The notes: generated by a model not told the origin, from the letters alone. Shown: positions 36,160 through 52,158, counted from the stretch's first letter. The stretch: DNA of 64,000 bases from Haemophilus parainfluenzae (GCF_900638025.1 NZ_LR134481.1:124001-188000), one strand, 5' to 3'. Numbers and translations: made by a program.

Positions 36160-38157
36160 TTATAAAATCTCTTTTGCTTTTGCTACCACGTTATCCACGG
36201 TGAAACCAAAGAGTTTGAATAATTGATCTGCTGGAGCTGATTCACCGAAGCTATTCATACCTACCACGCGACCTTCAAAGCCGACGTATTTATACCAGAA
36301 GTCTGCAATACCTGCTTCGATTGCAACACGTTTGGTTACGGCTGCAGGTAACACACTTTCACGATACTCTGCATCTTGTTTATCGAAACGGTTAGTACTT
36401 GGCATAGAAACTACACGTACTTTTTTACCTTCAGCACTCAATACATCTGCTGCTTTCATCGCTAATTCTACTTCAGAACCTGTTGCAATGAAGATTAACT
36501 CAGGTGTGCCATCACAGTCTTTTAACACATAGGCACCACGTTTAACCGCATCTAATTGTGCAGAAGTGCGGTCCATTTGGGCTAAGTTTTGACGGGTAAA
36601 GATCAACGCACTTGGACCATCTTGACGTTCAACCGCTTGTTGCCATGCGATAGCTGATTCCACTTGATCACATGGACGCCATGTTTCAAGATTTGGAATT
36701 AAGCGTAATGAGGTGGTTTGCTCAACTGGTTGGTGAGTTGGACCATCTTCACCTAAGCCGATAGAGTCATGAGTATAAACGAATAAAGCGCGTTGCTTCA
36801 TTAATGCTGCCATACGCACCGCATTGTGTGCATATTCGTAGAACATTAAGAAGGTTGCACCGTAAGGAATGAAACCACCATGTAAAGCAATACCATTCAT
36901 GATCGCTGACATACCGAACTCACGCACACCATAGTTAAGGTAGTTACCGCCTACGTTTTCATGAGCACGAATTGGTTTAGAGCCGCTCCATAACGTTAAG
37001 TTAGAGCTTGCTAAGTCTGCAGAACCACCTAAGAATTCAGGTAACACATGAGCATATGCTTCGATTGCATTTTGTGATGCTTTACGGCTTGCAATACTCG
37101 CTGGATTTGCTTGTAATTTTTCAATGAACGCTTTGGATTCAGCTGCCCAGTTTGCTGGTAATTCACCGTTTACACGACGTGTAAATTCTGCGGCAAGTTC
37201 TGGATATGCTTTTGCATAAGCAGCAAATTTTTCTTCCCAAGATTTTTCTGCTATCGCGCCTTTTTCTTTCGCAGACCATTCTGCATAGTATTCAGCCGGA
37301 ATTTCAAATGGAGCATATTCCCAGCCTAGCGCTTTACGCGTTAATGCGATTTCTTCATCACCTAATGGTGCGCCGTGGGAATCATGAGAACCTGATTTAT
37401 TTGGTGAACCAAATCCGATGATGGTTTTACAAATAATTAACGTTGGTTTTTCTTTCTCTGCTTGAGCAAGAATGGTTGCAGCACGAATTTGTTCTGCATC
37501 GTGACCATCTACATTACGAATTACTTGCCAGCCATAAGCTTCAAAACGAGCTGCAGTATCATCGCTGAACCAACCATCAACATGACCATCAATCGAAATG
37601 TTATTGTCATCGTAGAATGCGATTAATTTACCAAGGCCTAATGTTCCCGCTAAAGAGCAAGCTTCATGAGAAATCCCCTCCATTAAACAACCATCACCTA
37701 AGAACACATAAGTGTGGTGGTCTACGATTTCATGGCCTTCACGGTTAAATTGCCCCGCTAAGGTTTTCTCAGCAATCGCCATACCCACCGCATTAGTGAT
37801 ACCTTGTCCTAACGGACCAGTTGTGGTTTCAACACCTGGTGCATAGCCATATTCTGGGTGGCCGGGGGTTTTAGAATGTAATTGACGGAATTGTTTTAAA
37901 TCTTCGATAGAAAGATCGTAGCCTGTTAAATGTAATAAGCTATAAATCAACATTGAACCGTGTCCGTTAGAAAGCACAAAACGGTCGCGATCAGCCCATT
38001 TAGGATTGTTTGGGTTGTGTTTTAAGAAATCGCGCCATAATACTTCAGCAATATCCGCCATTCCCATCGGTGCACCTGGGTGGCCTGATTTTGCTTTTTG
38101 TACTGCATCCATTGATAGCGCACGAATTGCGTTGGCGAGTTGTCTACGAGTTGCCAT
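36160..38157 (-). CDS. tkt: transketolase
   Basis: A 665-residue thiamine-diphosphate enzyme of the pentose phosphate pathway that moves two-carbon units between sugar phosphates. Visible signatures: [19 protein letters not shown] near residue 23, the diphosphate/metal-binding [13 protein letters not shown] near 155, the catalytic Glu region [15 protein letters not shown] near 410, and [19 protein letters not shown] near 470. Length is standard. A good AGGAG ribosome site precedes the ATG. The gene is monocistronic, ending at the hairpin beside it. Confidence 0.97.
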   Translation of the reverse strand: MATRRQLANAIRALSMDAVQKAKSGHPGAPMGMADIAEVLWRDFLKHNPNNPKWADRDRFVLSNGHGSMLIYSLLHLTGYDLSIEDLKQFRQLHSKTPGHPEYGYAPGVETTTGPLGQGITNAVGMAIAEKTLAGQFNREGHEIVDHHTYVFLGDGCLMEGISHEACSLAGTLGLGKLIAFYDDNNISIDGHVDGWFSDDTAARFEAYGWQVIRNVDGHDAEQIRAATILAQAEKEKPTLIICKTIIGFGSPNKSGSHDSHGAPLGDEEIALTRKALGWEYAPFEIPAEYYAEWSAKEKGAIAEKSWEEKFAAYAKAYPELAAEFTRRVNGELPANWAAESKAFIEKLQANPASIASRKASQNAIEAYAHVLPEFLGGSADLASSNLTLWSGSKPIRAHENVGGNYLNYGVREFGMSAIMNGIALHGGFIPYGATFLMFYEYAHNAVRMAALMKQRALFVYTHDSIGLGEDGPTHQPVEQTTSLRLIPNLETWRPCDQVESAIAWQQAVERQDGPSALIFTRQNLAQMDRTSAQLDAVKRGAYVLKDCDGTPELIFIATGSEVELAMKAADVLSAEGKKVRVVSMPSTNRFDKQDAEYRESVLPAAVTKRVAIEAGIADFWYKYVGFEGRVVGMNSFGESAPADQLFKLFGFTVDNVVAKAKEIL

Positions 38158-38242
38158 GTTTTTCTCCTATCTAAATAATTCTCAGTATTCTACCCTATTT
38201 ACTGATTGGCTTAACCAATATTTGCAATTTTATTTAACTTGA

Positions 38243-38917
38243 TCAAATTCTTCGACGACGTTGATGAAAACGCAAACTACTCGATTTACTTTTTTTAACC
38301 ACATTTGTTGTCTCTATCGGCTTACGGTATGCTCGACGATAATGACTTAAAAAATAATGAATAGAGCTTGCAAATAACGCGCCCAACAAAAAGATAATGA
38401 TCAATTCACCATATAAACGATGAAATACTTGATTAATTTTACCCTGTGTCGTTTGCATATATTGGGCATCAAAGGTTACACGTAAAAAACCACGAATACC
38501 GTTATTTGAGCTGGAATAAATAGGCTCTACGATCTGTTGCGTCGAAAACTCGCTTTCATTTTTATGTTCTAAGCCAAGTTGTTCACGCAAATTACCTGTA
38601 TTGCTGCTCTGAGCTAGCACTTTACCGTTATAGTCATAGATCGTTGCATCCAACACAAAATTTTCTTTCGCTAAGTTATCTAAATTTTCAGTGAACTGCT
38701 CTGATTTCGCATTATTAGTCAACAATACTGAAAACAAATTTGCTTGCTGGCGCACCAAAATATGCGATAAATTTGCAACCTGATTGACACTTGAAAGCTG
38801 TGAGCCGATCTTAAATTGCTTCACACCAAATAATATTACGGCCATTGCACTTACACAAAACACAACTATAAGCCCAAGCATCAGTGATTTTTGAAGTTTT
38901 TCTCTAATTAATTGCAC
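38243..38917 (-). CDS. smp: membrane protein of the Smp/YtjB family
   Basis: A 224-residue protein from GTG 38917 with GGAAAG upstream; a TTG at 38959 is possible but has no ribosome site. It has an N-terminal transmembrane helix (about 10-32), a periplasmic region of about 140 residues (DATIYDYNGKVLAQSSN), a second helix near 172-192 and a basic tail (RFHQRRRRI). The Smp family is encoded next to serB in enterics as here, divergently. Function is unknown; the fold between helices recalls a sensor-like periplasmic domain. Confidence 0.78.
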   Translation of the reverse strand: MQLIREKLQKSLMLGLIVVFCVSAMAVILFGVKQFKIGSQLSSVNQVANLSHILVRQQANLFSVLLTNNAKSEQFTENLDNLAKENFVLDATIYDYNGKVLAQSSNTGNLREQLGLEHKNESEFSTQQIVEPIYSSSNNGIRGFLRVTFDAQYMQTTQGKINQVFHRLYGELIIIFLLGALFASSIHYFLSHYRRAYRKPIETTNVVKKSKSSSLRFHQRRRRI

Positions 38918-38984
38918 GTTATCTTTCCATTTTTTTACCAAGATAGCTAAAATAAACAAGTTTTCACAATTTACAGGATTTTCT

Positions 38985-40441
<1,457 letters not shown>

Positions 40442-40448
40442 GAAAACG

Positions 40449-40488
40449 AAAGAGCGATCAAAAACACAATATTTTTTGACCGCTCTTT
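40449..40488. terminator. hairpin between yajQ and argH
   Basis: AAAGAGCGATCAAAAA paired with TTTTTTGACCGCTCTTT, one mismatch. The arms are a degenerate uptake signal (AGAGCGGTC). Confidence 0.75.
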
Positions 40489-40552
40489 GATCTGCCCCCC
40501 AAAAAATCTGAATACCTACTTTGAAGTACAGATCACTTTTTATTTACGCTAA

Positions 40553-41926
40553 TTAAGTTAATCTCACTTTTGCTTCTGCAATCGCCTCTGCTACTCGAAG
40601 TGGTGAAACCCCACCTTTCGCACAACGTTTATCTAAACAAGATTGCAAAGAAAGAATGTCATAGACATCATCCCCGACCACATCACTGAATTGACGGAAT
40701 TCTGGGATGGTTAAGTCTTCCAAGGCTTTGCCTTTTTCAATGGCATAAACTACCGTTTCACCAACAATATGATGAGAATCACGGAATGGTACACCTTTTG
40801 CCACAAGGTAATCCGCTAGCTCTGTTGCATTTGAGTAACCTTTTAAGGCAGCTTTGCGTGTACGGTCGGTATTCACTTTTAATTCGTCTAATACAAAAGT
40901 CGCCATATCTATACAATCTTGCCAGGTATCTAGCGCATCAAAGATCCCTTCTTTGTCTTCTTGCATATCTTTGTTATACGCTAATGGCAAACCTTTTAAG
41001 GTCATCAACATACCGGTTAATGCCCCCATGACACGGCCCGCTTTACCACGAATCAATTCACAAGCGTCTGGATTTTTCTTTTGCGGCATTAAAGACGAGC
41101 CTGAAGTCACACGATCTGACAACTCCACAAAATTCGCTTCACCACTATTGAAAATAATCATATCTTCTGCGAAACGAGAAAGGTGCGCCATACTTAAAGA
41201 CGCCGTTGAAAGTAATTCCACAATATGATCACGATCAGAGACGCTATCCAAACTATTACGCGTCGCAAAAGCAAAACCAAGATCGGTGGCTAATTGTTCA
41301 CGATCGACTGCATAGGCTGTTCCTGCAAGCGCACCACTGCCTAATGGGCAGCTATTCATGCGTTTATAAGCATCGGTAAGGCGTGAATAATCACGCTCAA
41401 ACATTTCCACATAAGCCATACACCAATGGGCAAAAGTGATTGGTTGTGCACGTTGTAAATGGGTATAACCCGGCATCACCGCATCTTGCGTATTTTCAGC
41501 AGTTTGTACCAAGTGACGTTGAAGATTACGAACAGACTCTTGCAACTCAACTACACGCTGTTTACACCACATTTTAATATCAAGTGCAACTTGGTCATTA
41601 CGGCTACGACCCGTGTGTAATTTTTTACCTAAATTACCCACCTTATCGATAAGTTTACTTTCCACCCAGCTATGAATATCTTCTGCATCATCTTGTAAAA
41701 TTGCTTGTAGATTTGACCGCACTTCGATTAATAATTCATTTAAGGCAATCTCTAGCTGTTGTTGCTCTTCAACACTTAAAACACCAACATTCACTAAAGC
41801 TTTAGACCAACCAATGGAGCCTTTAATATCTTGCTCTGCCAAGCGATAATCAAAACGCAGGCTATCATTAAAATCTTTAAAACGTTTGTCTGCCGCTTGT
41901 GTAAAACGACCACCCCAGAGAGCCAT
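40553..41926 (-). CDS. argH: argininosuccinate lyase
   Basis: A 457-residue enzyme of the last arginine-biosynthesis step (argininosuccinate to arginine and fumarate). The superfamily signature [16 protein letters not shown] is near residue 279, and [14 protein letters not shown] near 109 and the catalytic His in [12 protein letters not shown] near 157 are present. Length is normal. An uptake signal lies inside near 41718. It is divergent from rho, separated by 230 bases. No other arginine gene is in the window. Confidence 0.96.
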   Translation of the reverse strand: MALWGGRFTQAADKRFKDFNDSLRFDYRLAEQDIKGSIGWSKALVNVGVLSVEEQQQLEIALNELLIEVRSNLQAILQDDAEDIHSWVESKLIDKVGNLGKKLHTGRSRNDQVALDIKMWCKQRVVELQESVRNLQRHLVQTAENTQDAVMPGYTHLQRAQPITFAHWCMAYVEMFERDYSRLTDAYKRMNSCPLGSGALAGTAYAVDREQLATDLGFAFATRNSLDSVSDRDHIVELLSTASLSMAHLSRFAEDMIIFNSGEANFVELSDRVTSGSSLMPQKKNPDACELIRGKAGRVMGALTGMLMTLKGLPLAYNKDMQEDKEGIFDALDTWQDCIDMATFVLDELKVNTDRTRKAALKGYSNATELADYLVAKGVPFRDSHHIVGETVVYAIEKGKALEDLTIPEFRQFSDVVGDDVYDILSLQSCLDKRCAKGGVSPLRVAEAIAEAKVRLT

Positions 41927-42156
41927 AAGTTATCCTTATCTCGATTATAAAAATGATTAATTATTCAATTATCACGCATAATTAATCAATATGCAATGAT
42001 AATCTCTATATCGTCCGCTATTTTACCCTGTTTTTTCTAACAAAAACTAGACAGTACTGCATTTTAGTGGTAATTTACGTAGCATTCTTAAGGGCATTGC
42101 CCACCATTCAAACAATTCAGTATTATCAACTCTTATTAATTCCAACATTATTAATT

Positions 42157-43419
42157 ATGCATCTTACAGAACTTAAAAACACGCCTGTTTCTGATCTTGT
42201 GAAACTTGGCGAAGAACAAATGGGTTTAGAAAATCTTGCCCGTTTACGTAAACAAGATATTGTTTTTGCTATTTTGAAACAACACGCCAAGAGCGGTGAA
42301 GACATTTTTGGCGGCGGCGTGTTAGAGATTTTACCCGATGGTTTCGGTTTCTTACGCTCCGCAGACAGTTCCTACCTTGCTGGTCCTGATGACATCTACG
42401 TTTCCCCAAGTCAAATTCGTCGTTTCAATCTACAAACTGGTGATAAAATCGAAGGCAAAATCCGTCCACCAAAAGAAGGTGAACGCTATTTTGCACTTTT
42501 AAAAGTCGACCAAGTCAACGATGATAAACCTGAAGTCTCTCGTAGCAAAATCCTTTTCGAAAACTTAACCCCACTACACGCGAATTCTCGCTTAAGAATG
42601 GAACGTGGTAATGGCTCAACCGAAGATTTAACTGCACGTATTTTGGATTTAGCATCTCCAATTGGTAAAGGGCAACGTGGTCTTATCGTGGCTCCGCCAA
42701 AAGCCGGTAAAACCATGTTATTACAAAACATTGCACAAAGTATCACGCACAATTATCCAGAATGTGAACTTATCGTGCTTTTAATTGATGAGCGTCCAGA
42801 AGAAGTAACCGAAATGCAACGTTCGGTAAAAGGTGAAGTGATTGCCTCTACCTTTGATGAACCAGCAACCCGTCACGTTCAAGTGGCAGAAATGGTTATT
42901 GAGAAAGCAAAACGTTCTGTTGAGCATAAAAAAGATGTGGTGATTTTACTCGACTCTATTACTCGTTTAGCGCGTGCTTACAACACCGTGACACCAGCAT
43001 CCGGTAAAATTCTTTCTGGTGGTGTGGATGCAAATGCTTTACATCGTCCAAAACGTTTCTTTGGTGCGGCGCGTAACGTAGAAGAAGGTGGTAGTTTAAC
43101 CATTATTGCGACTGCACTTGTGGATACCGGTTCAAAAATGGATGAGGTTATCTTCGAAGAATTTAAAGGTACCGGTAACATGGAATTACATCTTTCTCGC
43201 AAAATTGCAGAAAAACGTGTATTCCCTGCAATTGACTTCAACCGTTCTGGTACGCGTAAAGAAGACTTACTTACCACTCCGGATGAATTGCAAAAAATGT
43301 GGATTCTGCGCAAAATCCTTAACCCAATGGGTGAAGTGGAAGCGATGGAATTCCTCATCGACAAACTTATGATGGCTAAAACCAACGATGAGTTTTTTGA
43401 AATTATGAAACGGTCTTAA
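42157..43419 (+). CDS. rho: transcription termination factor Rho
   Basis: A 420-residue hexameric RNA helicase that ends transcription. The ATG at 42157 ([14 protein letters not shown]) is used, as in relatives; the frame extends 30 codons upstream by chance or as part of a leader. The primary RNA-binding domain has DGFGFLRS near 61 and [13 protein letters not shown] near 77. ATPase motifs are [12 protein letters not shown] near 180 (P-loop), [14 protein letters not shown] near 208, and the Q-loop [15 protein letters not shown] near 280. It ends just before a shared terminator with rplS. Confidence 0.97.
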   Translation: MHLTELKNTPVSDLVKLGEEQMGLENLARLRKQDIVFAILKQHAKSGEDIFGGGVLEILPDGFGFLRSADSSYLAGPDDIYVSPSQIRRFNLQTGDKIEGKIRPPKEGERYFALLKVDQVNDDKPEVSRSKILFENLTPLHANSRLRMERGNGSTEDLTARILDLASPIGKGQRGLIVAPPKAGKTMLLQNIAQSITHNYPECELIVLLIDERPEEVTEMQRSVKGEVIASTFDEPATRHVQVAEMVIEKAKRSVEHKKDVVILLDSITRLARAYNTVTPASGKILSGGVDANALHRPKRFFGAARNVEEGGSLTIIATALVDTGSKMDEVIFEEFKGTGNMELHLSRKIAEKRVFPAIDFNRSGTRKEDLLTTPDELQKMWILRKILNPMGEVEAMEFLIDKLMMAKTNDEFFEIMKRS

Positions 43420-43440
43420 TTCTGACCGCACTTAAAAAAT

Positions 43441-43471
43441 AAAAAAGGCTTGGAAAACCAAGCCTTTTTTA
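43441..43471. terminator. bidirectional terminator between rho and rplS
   Basis: Stem AAAAAAGGCTTGG / CCAAGCCTTTTTT with a 4-base loop, with A- and T-runs on both sides. Confidence 0.92.
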
Positions 43472-43480
43472 TTTTGCGAA

Positions 43481-43867
<387 letters not shown>

Positions 43868-44608
43868 CTAACTGTTATGCTCGGCTTGCGCCTCTTTTAA
43901 CAGTTTACGTTGTTCGTCAGTCAGAGCTAGGCCTTCTAAGAGCTCAGGGCGTCGGAGCCACGTTCTTTGTAGCGATTGTTTTAATCGCCATTTCCGAATT
44001 TCTTCGTGATGTCCCGACATCAGCACGGATGGCACAGTTAATCCTTCTAACACTTCCGGTCTGGTGTAATGCGGGCAATCTAATAAACCGTCTGCAAAAG
44101 AATCTTCTTCTGCGGAGGCTTGTTTGCCTAATACACCGGGAATAAAACGCGCAACAGCATCAATTAATGTCATTGCCGGCAATTCCCCACCGGTCAGAAC
44201 GTAATCACCAATTGACCATTCTTCATCAATTTCAGTTTGAATCAACCGTTCATCAATACCTTCGTAACGCCCACATACCAAAATCAATTTCTGATTTTGA
44301 GCAAGCTCGGTTACGCCACCTTGATCGAGTTTACGTCCTTGTGGCGAAAGGTAAATCACCTTTGCGCCTTCTCCTGCCGCTGCTTTCGCAGCATGAATCG
44401 CATCCCGTAAAGGTTGCACCATCATCAGCATTCCCGGGCCACCACCATAAGGACGGTCATCCACAGTTTTATGCTTGTCGAATGTAAAATCTCTTGGATT
44501 CCAACATTCCACTTGCAGAAGATTATGTTTTACAGCTCTACCTGTAACCCCAAATTCCGTAATCGCTTTAAACATTTCGGGAAATAATGAAATCACCCCT
44601 ATCCACAT
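43868..44608 (-). CDS. trmD: tRNA (guanine-N1)-methyltransferase
   Basis: A 246-residue SPOUT-class enzyme that methylates G37 of tRNAs next to the anticodon, needed to prevent frameshifting. The knot region [12 protein letters not shown] near residue 113 and [14 protein letters not shown] near 133 are intact, and Trp207 is followed by the full C-terminal helical domain to residue 246. This is the intact copy; the copy at 63283 has a stop in place of Trp207. It lies 37 bases after rimM in the ribosomal operon. Confidence 0.97.
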   Translation of the reverse strand: MWIGVISLFPEMFKAITEFGVTGRAVKHNLLQVECWNPRDFTFDKHKTVDDRPYGGGPGMLMMVQPLRDAIHAAKAAAGEGAKVIYLSPQGRKLDQGGVTELAQNQKLILVCGRYEGIDERLIQTEIDEEWSIGDYVLTGGELPAMTLIDAVARFIPGVLGKQASAEEDSFADGLLDCPHYTRPEVLEGLTVPSVLMSGHHEEIRKWRLKQSLQRTWLRRPELLEGLALTDEQRKLLKEAQAEHNS

Positions 44609-44645
44609 AAAAAGCCTACTACATTACGTTTGTGCATACTTGAGA

Positions 44646-45173
44646 TTAGAAACCAGCGTCCCAATCCACTTCAATTGTTTTCGTGGTGAGATCGACTCTT
44701 TTAACTACTTGTTCATACAAGAACGGAATTAACCGCTCTTGTTTTCCAAAAGCATCTTTGGTATTGGCTTTCACCACTAACACATCATTAGAACCGGTTT
44801 CCATCATCTCTGTTACCGTTCCCATTGTATAACCTTCTAAGTTTACGACTGAACAACCAATTAAATCGTGCCAGTAATAATCCCCTTCTTCCAGTTCTGG
44901 GAATATAGATAAATCCACACCAATTTCAACATTTGCTAAAATTTGTGCGGCTTCACGGTCATCAACGCCTTTTAATTTAACGATGATTTCGTGATTATGA
45001 TGACGCCAATTTTCTAATTCTGCAGGCTGCCATTCACCTTTGATTTTTAAAAACCAAGGTTGATAATCAAAAATACTTTCAGCTTGTTCTGTTGATGAAT
45101 AAATACGTAACCACCCACGAATACCGTAGGTTGAGCCTAATTTGCCCACAACTTCAATACGTTGTTGTTCCAT
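44646..45173 (-). CDS. rimM: ribosome maturation factor RimM
   Basis: A 175-residue 30S assembly factor. The N-terminal RimM barrel ([19 protein letters not shown]) and the C-terminal PRC-barrel ([18 protein letters not shown], then [12 protein letters not shown]) are complete. RimM binds S19 and helps mature the head of the 30S subunit. It lies between rpsP (43 bases) and trmD (37 bases) in the operon. The encoded protein is identical to the copy at 62718. Confidence 0.97.
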   Translation of the reverse strand: MEQQRIEVVGKLGSTYGIRGWLRIYSSTEQAESIFDYQPWFLKIKGEWQPAELENWRHHNHEIIVKLKGVDDREAAQILANVEIGVDLSIFPELEEGDYYWHDLIGCSVVNLEGYTMGTVTEMMETGSNDVLVVKANTKDAFGKQERLIPFLYEQVVKRVDLTTKTIEVDWDAGF

Positions 45174-45216
45174 ATTTTCACCTATCTTAGTTTAAGAACT
45201 AAATCAAAAAGCGAGA

Positions 45217-45462
45217 TTATGCTTTTTGAGCTTCTTTTACCAAAGTTGCAACACGGTCTGAAAGTGAAGCACCTTGAGCAACCCAGTGGTTTACACGCTC
45301 AAGATCAACACGAAGACGCTCTGCGTTACCTTGTGCGATTGGGTTGAAGAAACCTACACGCTCAATGAAACGACCGTCACGTGGTGAACGACTGTCAGTT
45401 ACTACGATTTGATAAAATGGGCGTTTTTTAGCTCCGCCACGAGATAAACGAATGGTTACCAT
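45217..45462 (-). CDS. rpsP: 30S ribosomal protein S16
   Basis: An 81-residue S16, opening [18 protein letters not shown] with the conserved Arg14, which is Cys in the duplicate at 62429. It ends LVKEAQKA. S16 binds 16S rRNA early in 30S assembly. First gene of the operon; an AGGAAGG ribosome site lies before the start. Upstream leader sequence is shared with the second copy, so the duplicated copy includes the promoter. Confidence 0.97.
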   Translation of the reverse strand: MVTIRLSRGGAKKRPFYQIVVTDSRSPRDGRFIERVGFFNPIAQGNAERLRVDLERVNHWVAQGASLSDRVATLVKEAQKA

Positions 45463-45640
45463 AACCTTCCTCTAAATGTTTAATGACTAAAAGAATATTC
45501 TCAAATTCGAAAGTGATTTAAGAATATAGCTTACTTTTTTCTCTGTATATATAGACAAAAAGCCTGAAGATTTTACACTTTTTGAGCAAAAAAGCAAGCC
45601 ACAAGCCCATTTCAAACTTGAGAAATTCACCATAAAAAAT

Positions 45641-45667
45641 GACCGCACTTCATCACAAAGTGCGGCC
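45641..45667 (-). terminator. uptake-signal hairpin after gdhA
   Basis: GACCGCACTT-CATCACA-AAGTGCGG. The same stem and loop recur at 55083-55109 after nqrF. Confidence 0.7.
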
Positions 45668-45689
45668 AAATTTTCATTCATTTATTGGA

Positions 45690-47051
<1,362 letters not shown>

Positions 47052-47185
47052 CTAGTAGTGAGTGAGTATGATGTGTATAGCGTTATTTTATTTATCACCG
47101 TCTTGTTGCGGCATGTCATTAATATAACAATAGAAAAATCAACTAGGCAATAGCTTTTTTATAGGAAAAATGAAGAAAAAATAAA

Positions 47186-47216
47186 AAACGAGAAAACATT
47201 TAATATTTTCTCGTTT
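47186..47216 (-). terminator. terminator of hemB
   Basis: AAACGAGAAAA paired with TTTTCTCGTTT; on the minus strand a long T-rich tract follows. Confidence 0.8.
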
Positions 47217-47272
47217 CTATTAGATAAGATCTAAAATTAGCATCCAAGCTAACACTTCAACTTAAAAAATCT

Positions 47273-48337
<1,065 letters not shown>

Positions 48338-48351
48338 CTACGCCCATTTTC

Positions 48352-49146
48352 TTAATATTTGTGATTTAAATCAGCCTGATTTTCTACCGCACTTTCTTCA
48401 TCCGTTGTCTCTTCTTCATCATCTTTCGGTTGATAGAAACGAGCAACTAACAAGCCTAATTCAAATAAAAGGCACATCGGTACAGCGAGTAAAGTTTGAG
48501 AGAAGACGTCTGGGGGCGTTAAGATCATACCGACAAAAAACGCACCGACAACAATATAAGGACGTTTTGAAGCCAATGCTTTCGTCGTGGTTGCACCTGT
48601 CCAACAAAGTAAAATAATGGCAACCGGTACTTCAAAACACACACCAAATGCCAAGAATAACGCTAAAGCAAAATCAAGGTAACTACTGATATCTGTAGCG
48701 ATAGCCACCCCTTCCGGAGCAGTTTGGGTAAAGAAACTAAACACAAAAGGGAAAACAATATAATAAGCAAATGCTACACCGCAATAGAATAAAACTGTAC
48801 TAGAAAATAATAGCGGATAAATTAAACGTTTTTCATGTTGATACAGCGCCGGTGCAACAAACGCCCAAATTTGATAAAGCAAATAAGGCACCGAAATAAA
48901 CACCGATACAATTGCGGTTAATTTAATTGGTGTAAAGAAAGGCGTTTGGATATTGGTGGCAATCATCGTTGCCCCCTTTGGCATGACTGCCGTTAAAGGT
49001 GCAGCAACAAAATGATAAATATCATTAGAAAAATAAACCAACGCCACAAAAACCACTAAAATACAAATTACACAACGTAATAAGCGATTTCTGAGTTCAA
49101 CAAGATGGGTAATTAACGGTTGGGAATCGTCCGTCGTATTGCTCAT
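48352..49146 (-). CDS. tatC: Sec-independent protein translocase TatC
   Basis: A 264-residue membrane protein with six predicted helices, the receptor for twin-arginine signal peptides. The opening [17 protein letters not shown] and the [27 protein letters not shown] loop with its conserved acidic/aromatic residues are present. The C-terminal tail is acidic ([16 protein letters not shown]). It follows tatB by 9 bases and precedes hemB. TatABC moves folded proteins across the inner membrane. Confidence 0.97.
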   Translation of the reverse strand: MSNTTDDSQPLITHLVELRNRLLRCVICILVVFVALVYFSNDIYHFVAAPLTAVMPKGATMIATNIQTPFFTPIKLTAIVSVFISVPYLLYQIWAFVAPALYQHEKRLIYPLLFSSTVLFYCGVAFAYYIVFPFVFSFFTQTAPEGVAIATDISSYLDFALALFLAFGVCFEVPVAIILLCWTGATTTKALASKRPYIVVGAFFVGMILTPPDVFSQTLLAVPMCLLFELGLLVARFYQPKDDEEETTDEESAVENQADLNHKY

Positions 49147-49155
49147 AATTATTCT

Positions 49156-49761
49156 CTAGGACTTAACTTCAGATTTAGGTGCTGGTTGCAGCTCCACATC
49201 ATCCGGCGAATAGTAATCAGATAAACGCTCGGTTAATTCAGCTTGTTCATGGGCTTCAAGTGCGGTCAAATCTACTTCTGTTTTTTCAGGTTCTGAAACT
49301 TCAACAAGTTCATTCTCTACATACTCTGTCGATGTTGTTTCAGCCTGTTTTTCTGTTGTTTCTTGTGAATTCACCACGAGTTTTTCAGCAGAATCAGCCG
49401 AATTTTCAGCCGCACTTTTAATTTCTTTAATTTGCTCTTCTACCGTTGTGCCCGCAGCAGCCGCTTTTTCTTCTAGCTCTGCACGCATTTTTTGAGCTTG
49501 CTCTTTTAGCTCTTCAACGGTTTTACTTAAGTCTGGAGAAAGCTGCTTGAGATTAAGCTGCTCAGCTTTCTTAATACTATCCTGCAACTCTTGCAATTTA
49601 AGTTCTTGTTTTAATTCATTTTGAACATTAGCAGCTAGCCCTCGAATTGTTTTCACCCATCCCATTACCGTACGAATAGCGACAGGTAAACGCTGAGGAC
49701 CAAGTACAACTAAGCCGATAAACATCAATAAAATAAGTTCGGAAAAACCAATATCAAACAC
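49156..49761 (-). CDS. tatB: Sec-independent protein translocase TatB
   Basis: A 201-residue TatB: one N-terminal helix ([20 protein letters not shown]), a conserved Gly-Pro hinge GPQRLP, an amphipathic helix to about residue 70 and a long, Glu/Lys/Ser-rich, probably disordered tail. The tail is longer than E. coli TatB and contains an uptake signal near 49258 within its coding part. TatB pairs with TatC to recognise substrates. It starts 2 bases after tatA ends. Confidence 0.95.
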   Translation of the reverse strand: MFDIGFSELILLMFIGLVVLGPQRLPVAIRTVMGWVKTIRGLAANVQNELKQELKLQELQDSIKKAEQLNLKQLSPDLSKTVEELKEQAQKMRAELEEKAAAAGTTVEEQIKEIKSAAENSADSAEKLVVNSQETTEKQAETTSTEYVENELVEVSEPEKTEVDLTALEAHEQAELTERLSDYYSPDDVELQPAPKSEVKS

Positions 49762-49763
49762 AG

Positions 49764-50003
49764 CTATGCCTGTTCTTTCTCTTTCACTGTTTCAGTTTTT
49801 TCAGTTTTTTCAGTTGTTGCTGTACCATTTTTAATTTGAGTAAAGTCAGCATCTTTTTTAGGTTCATCGTCAGACATCGCCTTTTTAAAGCCTTTTACTG
49901 CTGCACCGAGATCAGATCCCGCATTACGTAATTTTTTCGTCCCAAATACTAATAAAATCACAATTAATAAAATAATCATTTGTGCTGGGGATAAACCAAA
50001 CAT
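49764..50003 (-). CDS. tatA: Sec-independent protein translocase TatA
   Basis: A 79-residue TatA with the N-terminal helix ([21 protein letters not shown]), the [24 protein letters not shown] hinge and amphipathic helix, and a charged tail with ThrGluLys repeats. TatA oligomers form the translocation path. First gene of the tatABC-hemB cluster. Confidence 0.95.
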   Translation of the reverse strand: MFGLSPAQMIILLIVILLVFGTKKLRNAGSDLGAAVKGFKKAMSDDEPKKDADFTQIKNGTATTEKTEKTETVKEKEQA

Positions 50004-50083
50004 AGAAAAACTCCATTAGAACTAAATTGAAAATTTGCTCTGAATATACTCTTTTTATGAACTTGTCTCAAGAGGTAATTTTA

Positions 50084-50123
50084 AAAGTGCAGCCAAAAAT
50101 AAAATCATTTTTGACCACACTTT
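50084..50123 (-). terminator. degenerate uptake-signal hairpin after betT
   Basis: AAAGTGCAGCCAAAAAT paired with ATTTTTGACCACACTTT; two positions deviate from the uptake signal in each arm. Confidence 0.6.
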
Positions 50124-50130
50124 AATCTTA

Positions 50131-52158
50131 TTATTCCGCTAACTCTGTTTGTTCGTGAGCCATCAATTCTTGACCAACATTATCTAATAAACTTAGATAT
50201 CGATCATAATGTTTCAACATATCGGCAATCAATTCATCTTGATTCATATATTGCACATCGTATCCCACTCGTCCATCAAAGAAATAGGTATACGGTTCAT
50301 AGGTCATACTATGCTGAATATGTGGTAAGTTATCATCATTAATTAGCTGTTTAGAGACATCTCTACCAACAGATTTCACACCATACATAAAATCACGCAT
50401 GGATTCTTTTTGAATAACCAATTCCACGGCTGGCTCATCCTGTTCAAATAATGTGTGAATTTGTACGCTCAACTCATATTTACTAATCAATTCTTGGCGT
50501 AACTCACGCATAGCTGGTAAAACCGTATGTTTGAGGAAACGTAATGTATCCTTTTCTTGAGTTTGATTCATCATCTGCTCCAAACGATCTTGCCAGTTAT
50601 CTCCTGTCCAGAAAATACTGGTTGGGTTGACCTTAGTATCAAAATATTTTTTATCCGCATTCAAGCCTTTCCATAAACTAAAGCACATAATCAACATCAA
50701 CATCGCAAAAGGTAATGCCACTAACAACGTCATTGTCTGTAGATTTCCTAAGCCACCTGATTGCATTAAAACAATGGCGACAACTGACATTAATACACCC
50801 CACATCACCGCTTGCCAACGAGGTGATGTAAGACTTTTATCGCGAGATGCAATATTATTTAGCACATAAATACCGGAGTCTGCCGAAGTAATAAAGAATA
50901 AAGAAATTACCACTAAACTCACTAAACCAGTTAAACCAGAAAGCGGTAAATAATCCAAAAACTTAAAGAGTAACGTTTCTGGTGAGGAAATCATTTGTCC
51001 CAATGCACCAGCCGCCTCACCATCATTTAGCCAAATAGCGGTGTTTCCAAATACAGTAAACCACAATATGCCAAACATACTAGGAACGACTAATACACCG
51101 AAAATAAATTCTCGAATTGTCCGTCCTCTGGAAATTCTAGCAATAAATAGGCCTACAAATGGCGCCCAAGAACACCACCATGCCCAATAGAGAATTGTCC
51201 AACCACTAAACCAATCAGTATGTTCCTGTTCATAAACGTAAGTTTTGAAGCTTAATTGTACTAAATTGCCAAAATAAGTGCCGATATTGTCGCTAAAAGC
51301 CGATAGCAAGTATAATGTCGGACCAGCCACCAACACAAAAATTAATAAGCTGAAAGCTAATGTTAAATTTAGTTCACTTAAGATTTTTACCCCTTTTCCT
51401 ACGCCAGAAATAGCAGAAAATGTAGCCAGGCTTATCACGACAGCAATAATGACAATTTGCAAACTAAAACTATTTTCACCAACCCAACCTAATTGATGTA
51501 AACCGGCTCCTAGTTGAGAAGCTCCAAAGCCGAGTGTGGTGATAATTCCGAATAAGGTTGCAATCAATGCCATAATATCGATAAGATCACCCAATCGCCC
51601 GTTAATACGTTCTTTTAATAACGGATAAAAACAAGAGCGTAATGCCAGTGGCAATTTATAGCGAAACCCAAAGTAGGCTAACGCTAAGGCTATGGTTCCA
51701 TACACGGCCCAAGCATGAATCCCCCAGTGAAATAGGGTATGTAATAATGCTTCTTGTTGCTTATGCTCTGCTGCACCAGATGTAATATCAGATAAATAAT
51801 GCGTCAATGGCTCTGCAACACCAAAAAACATCAATCCAACACCCATGCCTGCAGCAAATAACATCGCTAACCAAGATAGAAAACCAAATTCGGGTTCCTC
51901 TTCATCATTTCCCAGTTTAATATTGCCTAGGCTACTCACCGATAAAATGACTAAAAAACACAAAAATACTGAAAATACTAATACATAAAACCAACTAAAA
52001 TTGGCAAAAATACCTGATTTAACAACATTTAATAACGTTTGTGTTTGTTCAGGTAAAATTAAAATCATTGAGACTAGTAATACAACAAAAAATAACGTTA
52101 CGCCAATCACTAAAGGATTGAATGACGTCTGTTTTTCCATAAATTTAGATAAAGACAA
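50131..52158 (-). CDS. betT: BCCT-family choline/betaine transporter
   Basis: A 675-residue transporter, close in size to the choline transporter BetT. Twelve helices precede a long cytoplasmic C-terminal domain (about 510-675), the osmosensing part in BetT. The family motifs are AAGMGVGLMFFGVAEP near 95 and the tryptophan-rich YWAWWCSWAPFVGLFIARISRG near 335. The function would be choline or glycine betaine uptake for osmoprotection or phosphocholine decoration of lipooligosaccharide. No betAB genes are adjacent, so the ligand could be betaine or choline. Confidence 0.9.
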   Translation of the reverse strand: MSLSKFMEKQTSFNPLVIGVTLFFVVLLVSMILILPEQTQTLLNVVKSGIFANFSWFYVLVFSVFLCFLVILSVSSLGNIKLGNDEEEPEFGFLSWLAMLFAAGMGVGLMFFGVAEPLTHYLSDITSGAAEHKQQEALLHTLFHWGIHAWAVYGTIALALAYFGFRYKLPLALRSCFYPLLKERINGRLGDLIDIMALIATLFGIITTLGFGASQLGAGLHQLGWVGENSFSLQIVIIAVVISLATFSAISGVGKGVKILSELNLTLAFSLLIFVLVAGPTLYLLSAFSDNIGTYFGNLVQLSFKTYVYEQEHTDWFSGWTILYWAWWCSWAPFVGLFIARISRGRTIREFIFGVLVVPSMFGILWFTVFGNTAIWLNDGEAAGALGQMISSPETLLFKFLDYLPLSGLTGLVSLVVISLFFITSADSGIYVLNNIASRDKSLTSPRWQAVMWGVLMSVVAIVLMQSGGLGNLQTMTLLVALPFAMLMLIMCFSLWKGLNADKKYFDTKVNPTSIFWTGDNWQDRLEQMMNQTQEKDTLRFLKHTVLPAMRELRQELISKYELSVQIHTLFEQDEPAVELVIQKESMRDFMYGVKSVGRDVSKQLINDDNLPHIQHSMTYEPYTYFFDGRVGYDVQYMNQDELIADMLKHYDRYLSLLDNVGQELMAHEQTELAE

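Larger units (their letters stand above)
43891..45592 (-). repeat. inverted repeat arm A (rpsP-rimM-trmD)
   Basis: About 1.7 kb matching 62302-64000 on the opposite strand, including about 130 bases upstream of rpsP. The arms look more than 99% identical; I counted only a few substitutions in trmD and one coding change in rpsP, with more in the rpsP leader. Confidence 0.93.

Noticed and set aside
42067..42156. 30-codon in-frame extension upstream of rho, possible leader peptide
   Set aside because: No ribosome site before it, no similarity to Rho, and the internal ATG gives the standard 420-residue length.
44167..44487. Plus-strand frames opposite trmD and rimM (and their mirror at 63159-63724)
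   Set aside because: They are antisense shadows. Their presence in both copies follows from the duplication, not from selection.
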